A stretch of 64,000 nt of DNA. It comes from SZUA-36 sp963753105 (GTDB lineage Bacteria > Pseudomonadota > Gammaproteobacteria > Xanthomonadales > SZUA-36). This document shows positions 12,876 through 23,139 of the stretch, in pieces (the stretch's first letter is position 1; each line of letters starts with the position of its first letter). The position numbers and the translations under genes are program-made. Below the pieces are notes generated by a model, which made no database searches, had not been told where the DNA came from, and saw only the letters and a program-made list of their open reading frames with translations. The stretch covers positions 248,001 to 312,000 of the forward strand of contig CAVWBD010000002.1 of the NCBI GenBank assembly GCA_963753105.1, read 5' to 3'.

Positions 12876-13715
12876 ATGTTCCCAGCTTCGTCTTCCGTGA
12901 AGTTTTCAATTGTTTCCAGATTGCTGATTTCCGTACTGATTGCCTCCTCGTTCGTCCTGGTTTCAGGGTGCAACAAGGACAAGGATGTTGATCCGGGCCT
13001 AAGCGCTTCGGCGATGTACGACGAGGCCAAGAAGTACCTCGATGCGCATAACTGGTCACAGGGCCACCTACGAATACCAGCGCTTGACGACCCGTTTCCC
13101 ATTTGGCCGTTACACGGAGCAAGCCCAGTTGGAACTGGCTTATGCGTATCACAAGAGCGGACAGCCCGAGGCAGCACTTGTCCACGGCCGATCGTTTTAT
13201 CAGGACCTACCCGTCCCATCCAAACGTGGACTACGCCTATTACATCCGTGGTTTGACGAATTACGAACAACGCGTTGGTTTCATGGAACGCATGATGCCA
13301 TCGCGTGTGCGTGACCGTGACCAGACGGCCGCCAGGGAGTCATTCCGGGATTTTGATGAACTGATCCGGCGTTTCCCGGACAGCCGTTACGCCCCGGATG
13401 CAAGACAGCGGATGGTGTTCTTGCGTAACAACCTGTCGTTTTATGAATTGGATGTTGCCCGCTATTACCTGCGGCGCAAGGCTTACGTGGCGGCAGCCAA
13501 CCGGGCACGCTACGCCATCGAGATCTATCCCGGCTCGCCCGAGTTGGGTAATGCACTCGAAATACTGCATGTCTGCTACACCGAGATGGGGTTGCCGGAA
13601 CTCGCAGAGGACACGATGAAGGTGTTGGTGCTGAACTTACCCGGAGCATCCCTATGTCACCGGTGATTCAGGGGAAGGGTTCTTCGCCAGGCTGTGGCCT
13701 TTTGGTGACGATTAA
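12876..13715 (+). CDS. bamD: BamD outer-membrane assembly lipoprotein, frameshifted
   Basis: BamD is the essential lipoprotein partner of BamA in the beta-barrel assembly machine at the inner face of the outer membrane. The start at 12876 gives a lipoprotein signal: positive residues, a hydrophobic stretch and the lipobox VSGC (Cys about residue 32). TPR-like helices follow. YDEAKKYLDAHNW is in frame one; YEYQRLTTRFPFGRYTEQAQ in frame two; RFIRTYPSHPNVDYAYYIRG through FYELDVARYYLRRKAYVAA in frame three. The C-terminus returns to another frame (PEHPYVTGDSGEGFF) and stops at 13715. Frame changes lie near 13060, 13180 and 13640. Total about 275 residues, normal for the family. Divergent from rluD. 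Confidence 0.9.
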
Positions 13716-13726
13716 TCCCAGACCTG

Positions 13727-15387
13727 TCAGGTTTTCCTGATACTTTCTTCGTGCCAACCCGAGGTGATCGGGTAACGCCGGTCACGGCCAAATGCCCTGG
13801 ATGTAATCCGCACACCGGATGCCCCCTGCCGGCGTTTGTATTCGTTCTTGATAACCATCCCCGCCACCCGGCGCACCACTTCTTCCTCAAAGCCTGCTGC
13901 GACAATATCAGCGATCGACCAATCCTGTTCGATGTAGTGATACAGAATCTGGTCCAGGATTTCATAGGCCGGCAGGCTGTCCTGGTCCAGTTGATCCGGC
14001 GCCAGTTCAGCAGACGGCGGGCGGTCAATAACAGCCTGGGGAATGGCAGGTGAAAGCGTATTTCTGAAGCTGCTCAAGGCGTAAACACGCGTCTTGAGGC
14101 AATCCTTGATCGGTGAAAAACCACCACACATGTCGCCATAAATGGTGCTGTAACCCACCGCTAATTCACTCTTGTTGCCTGTGGCCAGCACCAGCCAGCC
14201 GAACTTGTTCGACAGCGCCATCAGCATGCTGCCGCGTATCCTGGCCTGCAGGTTTTCCTCGGTGATGTCCTCTTCCCTGCCCTCGAACGATGGCTGCATG
14301 GCTTCAAGCAGTGACTGATATGCCGGCTCAATGGAAATTTCCCGGTAGGTCACATCCAGCATATCAGCCTGCTCACGGGCCAGTTCCAGGCTCAAGTCCG
14401 ATGTGAACCGGCTGGGCATCATCACCGCGTGAACGTGGTCTGCGCCCAGGGCATCGACAGCCAGCGCCAGGGTCAAAGCCGAGTCGATACCACCCGACAG
14501 ACCGATAACGATATCGCTGAATCCATTCTTGGTCACATAATCATGCAGACCGCGCACCAGTACGGCGTAGATACAGGCAATGATGTCTTCGTCCGCGCGT
14601 ATGGCTCCGGCGTCAAGACTCGAATTGTCCTTGTCACCTTCAAACCAGAGCTCACCCGAGTCGCGGATCAAAGCAGGCCATCAACAGGTTTTCCTCACAC
14701 GGCTTTGCCATGGATGCTGAAACCACCATCGGCACTCATCAACAACGAACGGCCGTCAAAGACCAGTTCGTCCTGGCCACCGACAAGGTTGCTGTAGATA
14801 ATCGGCAGGCCACAGTCCGAATACCGGTCGCCGAGCGTATCCAGCCGTTGTGACAACTTCGTATCACAATATGGCGAGGCATTGGGCACCAGCAATAACT
14901 CGGCACCTGCTGCCTTTGAGGCCAATGCCGGACCAGGCTTCCAGGCGTCTTCGCAGATCAGGACACCCAGGTGACTTCCCTTGATCTCCACGACCAGTGG
15001 CTTGTTGCCGGCGGTAAAATAACGCTGTTCGTCAAACACCGCGTAATTGGGCAAGACCTGTTTGAAATAACGCCCGATCACGGCACCGTCACGTATCCAA
15101 CTGACGGTATTGAACCGGTCAGCACCCACCATCCACGGATGCCCGATCAGAACATCGATGCCGTGCACCGCGGTTACCAGTTCGTCAATGACATCGTGGC
15201 AACGGTGCATAAAACCGGGGCGGAGTAACAGGTCTTCCGGTGGATAGCCGCTGATCGCCATTTCCGGGAACAGGACCAGGTCTGCCCCATTGTCACGCGC
15301 CAGGGCGATATTCTCGTGTACCCGGGCCAGGTTTCCGGCCATATCACCGACCGGGAAATCCTGCTGGGCCAGGGCAATTTTAATCAT
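13727..15387 (-). CDS. nadE: Glutamine-dependent NAD+ synthetase, one frameshift
   Basis: Makes NAD+ from deamido-NAD+ using glutamine and ATP. The N-terminal nitrilase-type glutaminase domain starts MIKIALAQQDFPVGD. The catalytic triad is visible: Glu in LFPEMAISGYPPEDL, Lys in YFKQVLPNYAVFDE, Cys in GVLICEDAW. The C-terminal synthetase domain has the P-loop IGLSGGIDSALT near 14500 and GNKSELAVGYSTIYGDMCGG near 14150. A single frame change near 14690 separates the two domains, and the nucleotide-binding part is otherwise intact to 13727. An in-frame ATG at 15399 also exists, but the family start is the one at 15387. Convergent with bamD, 11 bases apart. Confidence 0.93.
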
Positions 15388-15404
15388 GGTTTGAAACACG
15401 CAAA

Positions 15405-15432
15405 CAACCTGCCCGTTGATGCGGGCAGGTTG
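15405..15432 (-). terminator. Hairpin downstream of sucCD, likely terminator/attenuator
   Basis: A perfect 11-bp inverted repeat (CAACCTGCCCG / CGGGCAGGTTG) with a six-base loop lies between the end of sucD and the start of nadE on the minus strand. On that strand it is followed by only a short T-stretch (TTTGCG). It is therefore a plausible but modest intrinsic terminator for sucCD, perhaps allowing read-through into nadE. Confidence 0.65.
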
Positions 15433-15444
15433 TCGTGCTGATAA

Positions 15445-16311
15445 TCAGAGTATCTTCTTGATCGCATGTCCGAGGTCGGCCGGTGAACGTACCGTGGTAA
15501 CCCCGGCTGCCTCCAGTGCTTCGAACTTGGCCTCGGCCGTGCCCTTGCCACCGGCGATAATCGCACCGGCATGACCCATGCGTTTACCCGGAGGCGCCGT
15601 CACACCGGCGATGTAGGCCACTACCGGCTTGGTTACGTATTCGGAAATGAATTCGGCTGCGTCTTCTTCTGCCGAACCACCGATTTCACCGACCATGATG
15701 ATGCCTTCAGTGGCCTCATCGTCCTGGAACAAGCGCAGGCAATCGATGAAATTCATGCCCTGGATGGGGTCACCACCGATGCCGATAACGGTAGTCTGGC
15801 CCAAGCTTCTCCTGGGTTGTCTGGTACACGGCCTCGTAGGTCAGGGTGCCGGAACGTGAAACCACGCCGATTTTTCCGGGACTGTGTATACGGCCCGGCA
15901 TGATGCCAATCTTGCATTCGCCCGGCGTGATGATACCCGGGCAGTTGGGGCCGACCAGCCAGGTATCCGGCTTATCATCCAGGACAGCTTTGACCCGGAT
16001 CATGTCCTGCACCGGTATGCCTTCCGTGATGGCCACGATCACCTCGATACCCGCATCGGCTGCCTCGAGTATGGCATCGGCGGCAAATGGCGGCGGCACG
16101 TAGATGACCGTCGCGTTTGCACCGGTCTGTTCCACGGCTTGAGAGACCGTATCAAACACGGGCCGACCCAGGTGTTGCTGACCGCCCTTGCCGGGGGTTA
16201 CACCACCAACGATCTGCGTGCCGTATTCAATCGCCTGTTCTGAATGGAAGGTCCCCTGGCTACCGGTGAATCCCTGGACAATAACCTTCGTATCCTTGTT
16301 GACAAGAACGC

Positions 16312-16315
<4 letters not shown>
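15445..16315 (-). CDS. sucD: Succinyl-CoA synthetase alpha subunit, one frameshift
   Basis: The alpha subunit binds CoA and carries the phosphohistidine in succinyl-CoA to succinate conversion in the TCA cycle. The N-terminus is MSVLVNKDTKVIVQGFTGSQ with the CoA-binding region GGVTPGKGG, then VGPNCPGIITPGECKIGIMPG. The C-terminal ligase domain (IGIGGDPIQGMNFIDCL, then GKRMGHAGAIIAGGKG with the active-site His) is in another frame. The break near 15803 is at a GGGCC run and removing one G restores the family sequence, so it is very probably a sequencing error. About 290 residues. The start overlaps the sucC stop by four bases (ATGA), so translation is probably coupled. Confidence 0.95.
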
Positions 16316-17490
<1,175 letters not shown>

Positions 17491-17687
17491 GTTTTCTCCT
17501 CGGAAAGGACTCCAAAAACAGAGGGGCTTACAGCCGCTCTTCGTCACGCGGGTATTCTCCACTGAATCGGGGTTCAAAGCAAAGGCAAGCCGTGAAAATT
17601 CATGGGTGATATACTGCAATTTGGCAGACGTTAAATGGATTTCAACGAAGGCAGGCCGCGTAACGGTATGCCTTCTCTGCATATGAA

Positions 17688-19319
17688 ATGAACCAGGCAG
17701 CTGACTTTTCCAACTACCCCTTACCGGCGACACTGACCAGGCGTGTCGTCACCTATCTGAACCTGTTCAGGTTGTTTATCAGCTTTGCGTTGACCGTTGC
17801 ATTTTTTACCGGGCTGCTGGTCAAGGCCTATTTCCTGGATGTCGGCGCCATCGCCGGAACTGCATTGCTGTCCTATTTTGTCATTGCCATCTACCTGGCC
17901 CTCGAGGCAAGACGGCGTAACGCCCAGCATTTTTTCCTGGCGCAAATCTCGTTGTTTACCGACATTCTGTTTCTGTCGGTATTGTTCATCATGTTCGGCG
18001 GACTGGATAGCGGCCTGGCGGTATTGTTGATATTTGCCAGCGCCTCTGCCGCCATCCTGCTGCCATTGAGGCTGGCCTTGTTCCTGGCGTCCCTGGTCGT
18101 GCTGGCATTTATCGGTGGAACACTTGCGGGTATCTTGCTGAGAGCAGAGCCCTACACCGGCTTGATACAGGCCGGTATGTATGGACTTACCACCTTTATT
18201 ATTTCCGTGCTGGTAAACCTGTTGGCCATCTGGCTGCGGGATTACCGTCTGTTGACGGAACAACAGGCGCTGGAACTCACCCGTCTCGAGCAGATCAACG
18301 AATTGATCATCCGGCGTATGCGCAGCGGTGTGCTTGCAGTCGATGCGGATTGCCGTATTCAATTGATGAATGAATCGGCCTGGTTCCTGCTGGGCAGCCC
18401 TTCCGGATTGCGAAAAACACTGGCCGATGTGTCGCCTGAACTCGATGGCGCACTGGCCGAATGGCGCAGCAATCCCTCACGTGAAATCGAACCGGTCACG
18501 CTGCACGCAAGCCAGGCCCAGGTCGTGCCCAAGTTTGTTGCTTTACCTGGCAGCGCGGAAATACGCGTGCTGATATTCCTCGAGGACAACGATGTTGTTG
18601 CCCAAAGAGCCCTTGAGTTATCAGCCAGTTCACTGGCCAAGTTATCGGGCAGCATCGCGCACGAGATACGTAACCCCCTGGCGGCCGTCAGCCACGCCGC
18701 TCAACTATTGGCAGAGTCTGAGGATTTGCCCGAAGCGGATACCCGGCTTGTCGATATCATTCATCAGCAGTCACGCAGAATGAATGGCATCGTGGAAAAC
18801 ATCCTGCAGTTATCGAGACGTGAAAAATCACGGCCGGATATTTTTGACCTGAATACCTGGCTCCAAGAGGTGGTTGAAGAATTCAAGGGCGCCATGCCAT
18901 CCATGAAAATAAATCTGGATGCCCACCTTGAGGAAGAGGAAGTGCTGGTCATGTTTGACCGCAGCCAACTGCACCAGGCGGTCTGGAAACTGATGGAAAA
19001 CGCCCTGCAACACGCAGGCGGCGATGGAACTGACCCGAATGTCCACATACGGATGAAGAGACTGCCCGAAACCGGCTATTGCCTGATCACGGTGGAAGAC
19101 AACGGCCCCGGTATCCCGGATGAACAGATAACCCACATCTTCGAGCCGTTTTACACCACCAACAAGCAGGGCTCAGGACTGGGTTTGTATGTTGCCCGTC
19201 AACTTTGTGAAGTCAACCAGGCCGAACTTACGGTAGACTCATCACCCGGGGTGGGCACGCGCTTCCACATACGCCTGTCATTGGCACGAAGCGCAAGAAA
19301 TGGTGGTACTCCCGGCTGA
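17688..19319 (+). CDS. pilS: PilS sensor histidine kinase
   Basis: Intact 543-residue inner-membrane sensor of the PilS-PilR pair that controls pilin transcription. About six hydrophobic helices occupy residues 25-190, including LFISFALTVAFFTGLLV and LAVLLIFASASAAILL. A PAS-like cytoplasmic segment follows (MRSGVLAVDADCRIQLMN, about 205-300). The dimerisation/phosphoacceptor box SGSIAHEIRNPLAAVSHAAQ has its His at about residue 325. The ATPase domain shows N-box ENALQHAGG, G1 DNGPGIP, F-box FEPFYTT and G2 GSGLGLYVARQL. In Pseudomonas PilS senses pilin subunits in the membrane; the same is inferred here from its position upstream of pilR and the pilin genes. Confidence 0.95.
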   Translation: MNQAADFSNYPLPATLTRRVVTYLNLFRLFISFALTVAFFTGLLVKAYFLDVGAIAGTALLSYFVIAIYLALEARRRNAQHFFLAQISLFTDILFLSVLFIMFGGLDSGLAVLLIFASASAAILLPLRLALFLASLVVLAFIGGTLAGILLRAEPYTGLIQAGMYGLTTFIISVLVNLLAIWLRDYRLLTEQQALELTRLEQINELIIRRMRSGVLAVDADCRIQLMNESAWFLLGSPSGLRKTLADVSPELDGALAEWRSNPSREIEPVTLHASQAQVVPKFVALPGSAEIRVLIFLEDNDVVAQRALELSASSLAKLSGSIAHEIRNPLAAVSHAAQLLAESEDLPEADTRLVDIIHQQSRRMNGIVENILQLSRREKSRPDIFDLNTWLQEVVEEFKGAMPSMKINLDAHLEEEEVLVMFDRSQLHQAVWKLMENALQHAGGDGTDPNVHIRMKRLPETGYCLITVEDNGPGIPDEQITHIFEPFYTTNKQGSGLGLYVARQLCEVNQAELTVDSSPGVGTRFHIRLSLARSARNGGTPG

Positions 19320-19355
19320 ACGGCCGGGGCTGAATTCGGAGATTAATGGTTAACC

Positions 19356-20732
19356 ATGCAACACCACGTACTGATCATTGATGATGAACCCGATATCAGG
19401 GAACTGCTGGACCTGACGCTGAGCAGAATGGGTCTCAAGGTCACGGCCGCTGAAGACCTGCGTACTGCACGCCGTGCACTGGCGGATGGTAGCTTCAGTT
19501 TTTGCCTGACCGATATGCGCCTGCCCGACGGTAACGGTCTTGACCTGGTACGCGAGGTATCCGAGCGTTATCCCGAATTGCCAATCGCGGTCATCACGGC
19601 CTATGGGAAAATTGAAGATGCCGTGCTGGCGCTAAAAATCGGCGCCTTTGATTTTGTCTCCAAGCCCGTTGACCTGTCCATTCTCAGGAAACTGGTCAGT
19701 ACAGCGTTAAAACTCAGAGATGAGGAACCCCGTACAAGCGAGGCAGCCGTCGAAGACGACAGCCCTTTCAAGGACGACGAGCTGCAGAAGCTGACCGGTA
19801 ACTCGGTGGCCATCCAGAAGTGCAAAACCATGATCAAGAAACTGGCCCGCAGCCAGGCGCCGGTGTTGGTCAGTGGTGAATCCGGTTCAGGCAAGGAACT
19901 GGCCGCGCGCCTGATCCATGACCTGGGGCCACGCGCCGACCAGCCATTTGTGCCGGTCAACTGTGGCGCCATCCCCACTGAACTGATGGAAAGCGAGTTC
20001 TTTGGCCACCGCAAGGGTAGCTTTACCGGCGCTGGCGCTGACAAGGAAGGATTGTTCCAGGCCGCGGATGGCGGCACGCTGATGCTGGATGAAGTGGCGG
20101 ACCTGCCACTGCACATGCAGGTAAAACTGCTGCGTGCAATACAGGAAAAGGCCGTATTGCCGATCGGCGCCCGCCAGGAAGTGCCGGTAGATGTGCGTAT
20201 CATCAGTGCTTCGCACCAGAGACTGCAGCCACTGGTTGAGGCCGGCAAATTCCGCAGCGACCTGTTCTTCCGGCTGAATGTCATTGAGCTTCCAATGCCT
20301 GGTCTTGGGGAGCGCAGGGATGATATCGCGCTGCTTGCGCACCGGTTCCTGAAAGAAATCACCGAGCAATGGGAAGAATCGGAAATACCGCAAATCTCAG
20401 ATGAAGCCATGCACGCCCTGGAGAACCATGAGTACACCGGCAACGTCAGGGAACTGATCAATATCCTGCAGCGCGCGGTCACGATGTGTGAAAACAACAT
20501 CATCAAACCCGATGACCTGATGCTGGAGCAGGTGTCTGTCAAGGACCCGGCCAGGGAACTGGATGACCGCAGCGAGGAGCAAACACTTGATACCTATATC
20601 GAGGATATCGAGAAGAAAATGCTCGAGGACGCCTTGAAAAAGGCCCGTTACAACAAGACCCGTGCGGCCGAGTTACTGGGTATCAGTTTTCGCTCGTTCC
20701 GTTACAAACTGAAAAAATTCGATATTGACTAG
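19356..20732 (+). CDS. pilR: PilR sigma-54-dependent response regulator
   Basis: Intact 458-residue NtrC-family activator. The receiver domain (1-115) has the acidic pair in IIDDEPDI, the phosphoacceptor Asp53 (LTDMRLPDG) and Lys103 (SKPVDL). The AAA+ domain has Walker A GESGSGKE (about 174-181) and the sigma-54 contact loop as GSFTGA (about 221-226), a tolerated variant of GAFTGA. The C-terminal Fis-type helix-turn-helix reads KARYNKTRAAELLGIS. It starts 36 bases after pilS. A matching sigma-54 promoter and candidate binding sites lie upstream of the first pilin gene at 22201-22317, which is its expected target. Confidence 0.96.
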   Translation: MQHHVLIIDDEPDIRELLDLTLSRMGLKVTAAEDLRTARRALADGSFSFCLTDMRLPDGNGLDLVREVSERYPELPIAVITAYGKIEDAVLALKIGAFDFVSKPVDLSILRKLVSTALKLRDEEPRTSEAAVEDDSPFKDDELQKLTGNSVAIQKCKTMIKKLARSQAPVLVSGESGSGKELAARLIHDLGPRADQPFVPVNCGAIPTELMESEFFGHRKGSFTGAGADKEGLFQAADGGTLMLDEVADLPLHMQVKLLRAIQEKAVLPIGARQEVPVDVRIISASHQRLQPLVEAGKFRSDLFFRLNVIELPMPGLGERRDDIALLAHRFLKEITEQWEESEIPQISDEAMHALENHEYTGNVRELINILQRAVTMCENNIIKPDDLMLEQVSVKDPARELDDRSEEQTLDTYIEDIEKKMLEDALKKARYNKTRAAELLGISFRSFRYKLKKFDID

Positions 20733-22350
20733 GCCGGCTAAGCCCAGCATTATTCGTTGTCGCTGCCCTGGGTGGGTACCTGTTGCTCACGTCCGCGTTT
20801 TACCCGATTGATTCGTTATCCGTATTCGATGCCAAGCGAATACTCCAGTTAGCGCTTTTTGCCGGCGTGCTCATTTTTTCCGTTGCCTGGGCTCCGCTCC
20901 GCGCTGCAACGATCTGCACAACTGGGCCGTTTATCACTCGTTCAGCGGATCAATCCTGGCTTTATTTTTCCTGATCGGCATCGTCTCGTCGCTGAGACTC
21001 GAACACCCGGCATATGCACTGATCGATGTGTCAATGATGTTTGTCATGCTGGTAATGATTGCCATCATCGCGGGTAGCCGTGAATTATCCGGTCGGCATT
21101 TTGACAAATGGGCTGTTGTACTTGCTGGCCTTGATGGGCTTGGCGGTCGTCATCCAGGAGTTGATGGGGTTCATTGCCAACTGGATGCTGGGATCGGAGT
21201 TCAGTTACACCCAGGCACTCGTACATTTTGCCCACCCGCGTTTTTACAACCAGTTACAGACCTGGTCCATACCGGTGTTGGCTGCTCTGCCCTTACTCTT
21301 TCCCGGTAAACGATGGATTAAGCTGGGCTGCATTGTCTTACTTGGGCTGCAGTGGTTCCTCGTCATAGCCTACGCAGCGCGTGGCACTGCGGTCAGCCTG
21401 CTCATTGCGATGGTATTTATCGCATTCTGGTGTCCGCGCCAACGCAAGATCTGGCTGAAGTACCAATTTGCCGGGATACTGGCCGGTGTCATTATTTATT
21501 TTGGCATTCTGCAACTGAATGGACTGCTGATTCCGCAATCCGAATCCGGTGAATTTTATGCCCATTCCGCCGGCAGGCCGATGCTGCATACCACGGGACG
21601 AAGCTGCTTGTGGCGTCTTGTCGATTGAAGACGCCATTAGAGCACCCGTTACTGGGAACCGGTCCAACCCATTACGCCTGTGACAGCGACATACACGCTT
21701 CCTGCGCACCCACATAGTTTTCCATTCAGGATCATGGGTGAATGGGGCCTCATTGCCATGCTTACTTGTGCTTGATCCTGGCAATCATCACTGGTCTGGG
21801 CCTCCTGAGAAGCTTGAGAAACACAACCCAGGGCAACAATACTGACCCACCATTGAAGGCCATGCTTGCCATCAGCCTGATGGCCGGGGTGATCCATGCG
21901 TGTGTTAGCGGACTGCTGATCATGCCTGCCAGCCAGGTAGCCATGATCATCATTGCTGGCTGGGCATTGAGTTTGAACAAGAGCACCAACGACGACCAGC
22001 AAAACCATGCGTTTATTGCGCAACAGATGTTGTTTGCTGCGATGCTGATTGCTGGCGCGCAATTATTATTTGCCCTCAAAGAAATACCCACATTTGCCAG
22101 AAATGAACTGAATACTCTGACAAGTTACGGCCCGGCAGTACCAAGATTCTGGCAGGATGGCAGAGTATGTGAATATCGATATGAATACCAGCGTAAAAAT
22201 GTGACAATTTTGTCACTTTCTGACAATTTACAGAATATTTGTAATCTCAAAATCTCACATGACTTAATGTTAGATAACTGTTTTAAACAATATAATGCAA
22301 TTGGTACGTTACTTGCATTAATAGATGACTGGCATCCCAGGGGTTTTTAG
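20733..22350 (+). CDS. O-antigen-ligase-type membrane protein (possible pilin oligosaccharyltransferase), frameshifted
   Basis: A multi-helix membrane protein spread over several frames, with changes near 20910, 20985, 21110, 21600 and 21700. Hydrophobic stretches include LFVVAALGGYLLLTSAFYP, ILALFFLIGIVSSLRL, LLYLLALMGLAVVIQEL and AGVIIYFGILQLNGLL. Hallmarks of the WaaL/PglL/TfpO ligase fold are an Arg in AYAARGTAVSLL and the periplasmic-loop motif GTGPTHYAC followed by AHPHSFPFRIMGEWGLIAM (near 21655-21760), an HPH-plus-GE-GL-A pattern. Such enzymes move lipid-linked glycans onto lipid A or onto pilin. Its place between pilR and the pilin genes suggests pilin, as for PilO/TfpO of Pseudomonas. 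The start is unclear. The true stop may lie near 22203 rather than 22350, since the pilin promoter overlaps the end of the open frame. Confidence 0.65.
22201..22225 (+). promoter_or_regulatory. Candidate PilR-binding sites (TGACA/TGTCA repeats)
   Basis: A perfect inverted repeat GTGACAA-TT-TTGTCAC (22201-22216) is followed by a third TGACA at 22221. They sit roughly 80-100 bases upstream of the sigma-54 promoter of the first pilin gene. PilR of Pseudomonas binds TGTC-type repeats upstream of pilA, so these are the natural candidate enhancer sites. The assignment rests on motif and position only. Confidence 0.6.
22302..22317 (+). promoter_or_regulatory. Sigma-54 (-24/-12) promoter of the first pilin gene
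   Basis: TGGTACGTTACTTGCA matches the RpoN consensus TGGCACG-N4-TTGCA with one mismatch. The GG (22303-22304) and GC (22315-22316) elements have the required spacing. Expected transcription start is near 22328, giving an untranslated leader of about 80 bases before the pilin start at 22411. It agrees with the presence of pilS-pilR immediately upstream. Confidence 0.85.
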
Positions 22351-22410
22351 GGGATCTTGCGACAAGTTGAACTGTACAGTTTGTCAAAATAACCATTGGA
22401 GGGTTGAAAT

Positions 22411-22874
22411 ATGAAACGTAAAATGCAACAGGGTTTCACCCTGATCGAACTGATGATCGTTATCGCCATCGTGGCCATCCTGGTCGCACTGGCCGTACCG
22501 GCCTATCAGGACTACACCATTCGCGCAAAGGTTGGCGAATGCATTAATGCCGCTGCCGTGCCAAAACTGCAGATTTCCGAGTACTTCGAAACAGTTGGCG
22601 TATTCCCGGATGATGCTAGATGAAGCTGGTATTACCAACTACTGGTGACAGCCAGTACTGTGATGGCTATCACTTGTATGACGACTGCCAATACTGGTCA
22701 ATTTCCACATTGATGTTGACGAGACTCGCGGTTGCAACACCAGGTGGTCGACCTTGCAACCACAGATGACCGGCACTACACAACCCAGGCGGTGGTGTTG
22801 ACTGGAAATGCTCACGTGGCGCTACCGTTGCTGCAGACCTCAAATACCTGCCATCAACATGCCGTGGTACGTGA
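22411..22874 (+). CDS. pilA: Type IV major pilin, first copy (frameshifted)
   Basis: Pilin of about 150 residues. The short leader MKRKMQQG is cut after Gly by PilD to give mature F-TLIELMIVIAIVAILVA with Glu5. The hydrophobic helix continues into VPAYQDYTIRAKVGECINAA. The first frame ends at 22623. Other frames continue with DEAGITNYW, YCDGYHLYDDCQYW and NFHIDVDETRGCNT, and end DWKCSRGATVAADLKYLPST followed by CRGT and a stop at 22874. The end closely matches the second copy (CSRGTTDEDDLKYLPSTC), including the Cys pair of the disulfide loop. The protein ends in a free Thr just after that loop, which matters for C-terminal glycosylation. At least three indels; probably sequencing errors, though loss of function cannot be excluded from sequence alone. 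Confidence 0.85.
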
Positions 22875-22913
22875 TTACAGCTATACTATTTAGATTTAAA
22901 TTTAGTGTATTTG

Positions 22914-22947
22914 AAAAACCCCTGCTTCGGCAGGGGTTTTTCTTTTT
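22914..22947 (+). terminator. Strong Rho-independent terminator after first pilin
   Basis: A 12-bp perfect stem (AAAAACCCCTGC / GCAGGGGTTTTT) is closed by a TTCG tetraloop and followed by CTTTTT. It separates the transcription of the first pilin gene from the second, which therefore needs its own promoter. Confidence 0.93.
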
Positions 22948-22978
22948 ATTTCATATTGTTGCCATCATTACTTCTGGG

Positions 22979-23006
22979 TTTACAATTCATTTCTTGCGTC
23001 TATACT
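22979..23006 (+). promoter_or_regulatory. Candidate sigma-70 promoter of the second pilin gene
   Basis: TTTACA (22979-22984) and TATACT (23001-23006) are separated by 16 bases. They lie just after the first pilin's terminator and about 130 bases before the second pilin start. No -24/-12 element was seen here, so the two pilins may be under different sigma factors. Confidence 0.55.
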
Positions 23007-23036
23007 AGAGTCCATAGGGGAAGTAATCGCTCACTT

Positions 23037-23106
23037 TGAAACATGGATGAAGGGTTGCCAGGCAACCCATGTTTCAGTACATCAGCCAACGGGTCAATGG
23101 CTGAAA
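23037..23106 (+). promoter_or_regulatory. Structured 5' leader of the second pilin gene
   Basis: The leader holds nested inverted repeats. GAAACATG (23038-) pairs with CATGTTTC (-23075) around a tight GGGTTGCC-A-GGCAACCC hairpin. Downstream a short AGCCA/TGGCT pair lies near 23084-23104. It sits between the candidate promoter and the start codon at 23140. It could be a stability or translation-control element. No known riboswitch family was recognised. Confidence 0.5.
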
Positions 23107-23139
23107 ACTGGAGAAAGGTGAGTAGAGGTATTACATACA

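Noticed and set aside
22411..22623. First pilin as a true pseudogene
   Set aside because: The missing parts are all present in the other frames with the conserved C-terminus, and similar indels affect essential genes. A sequencing error is the simpler view.
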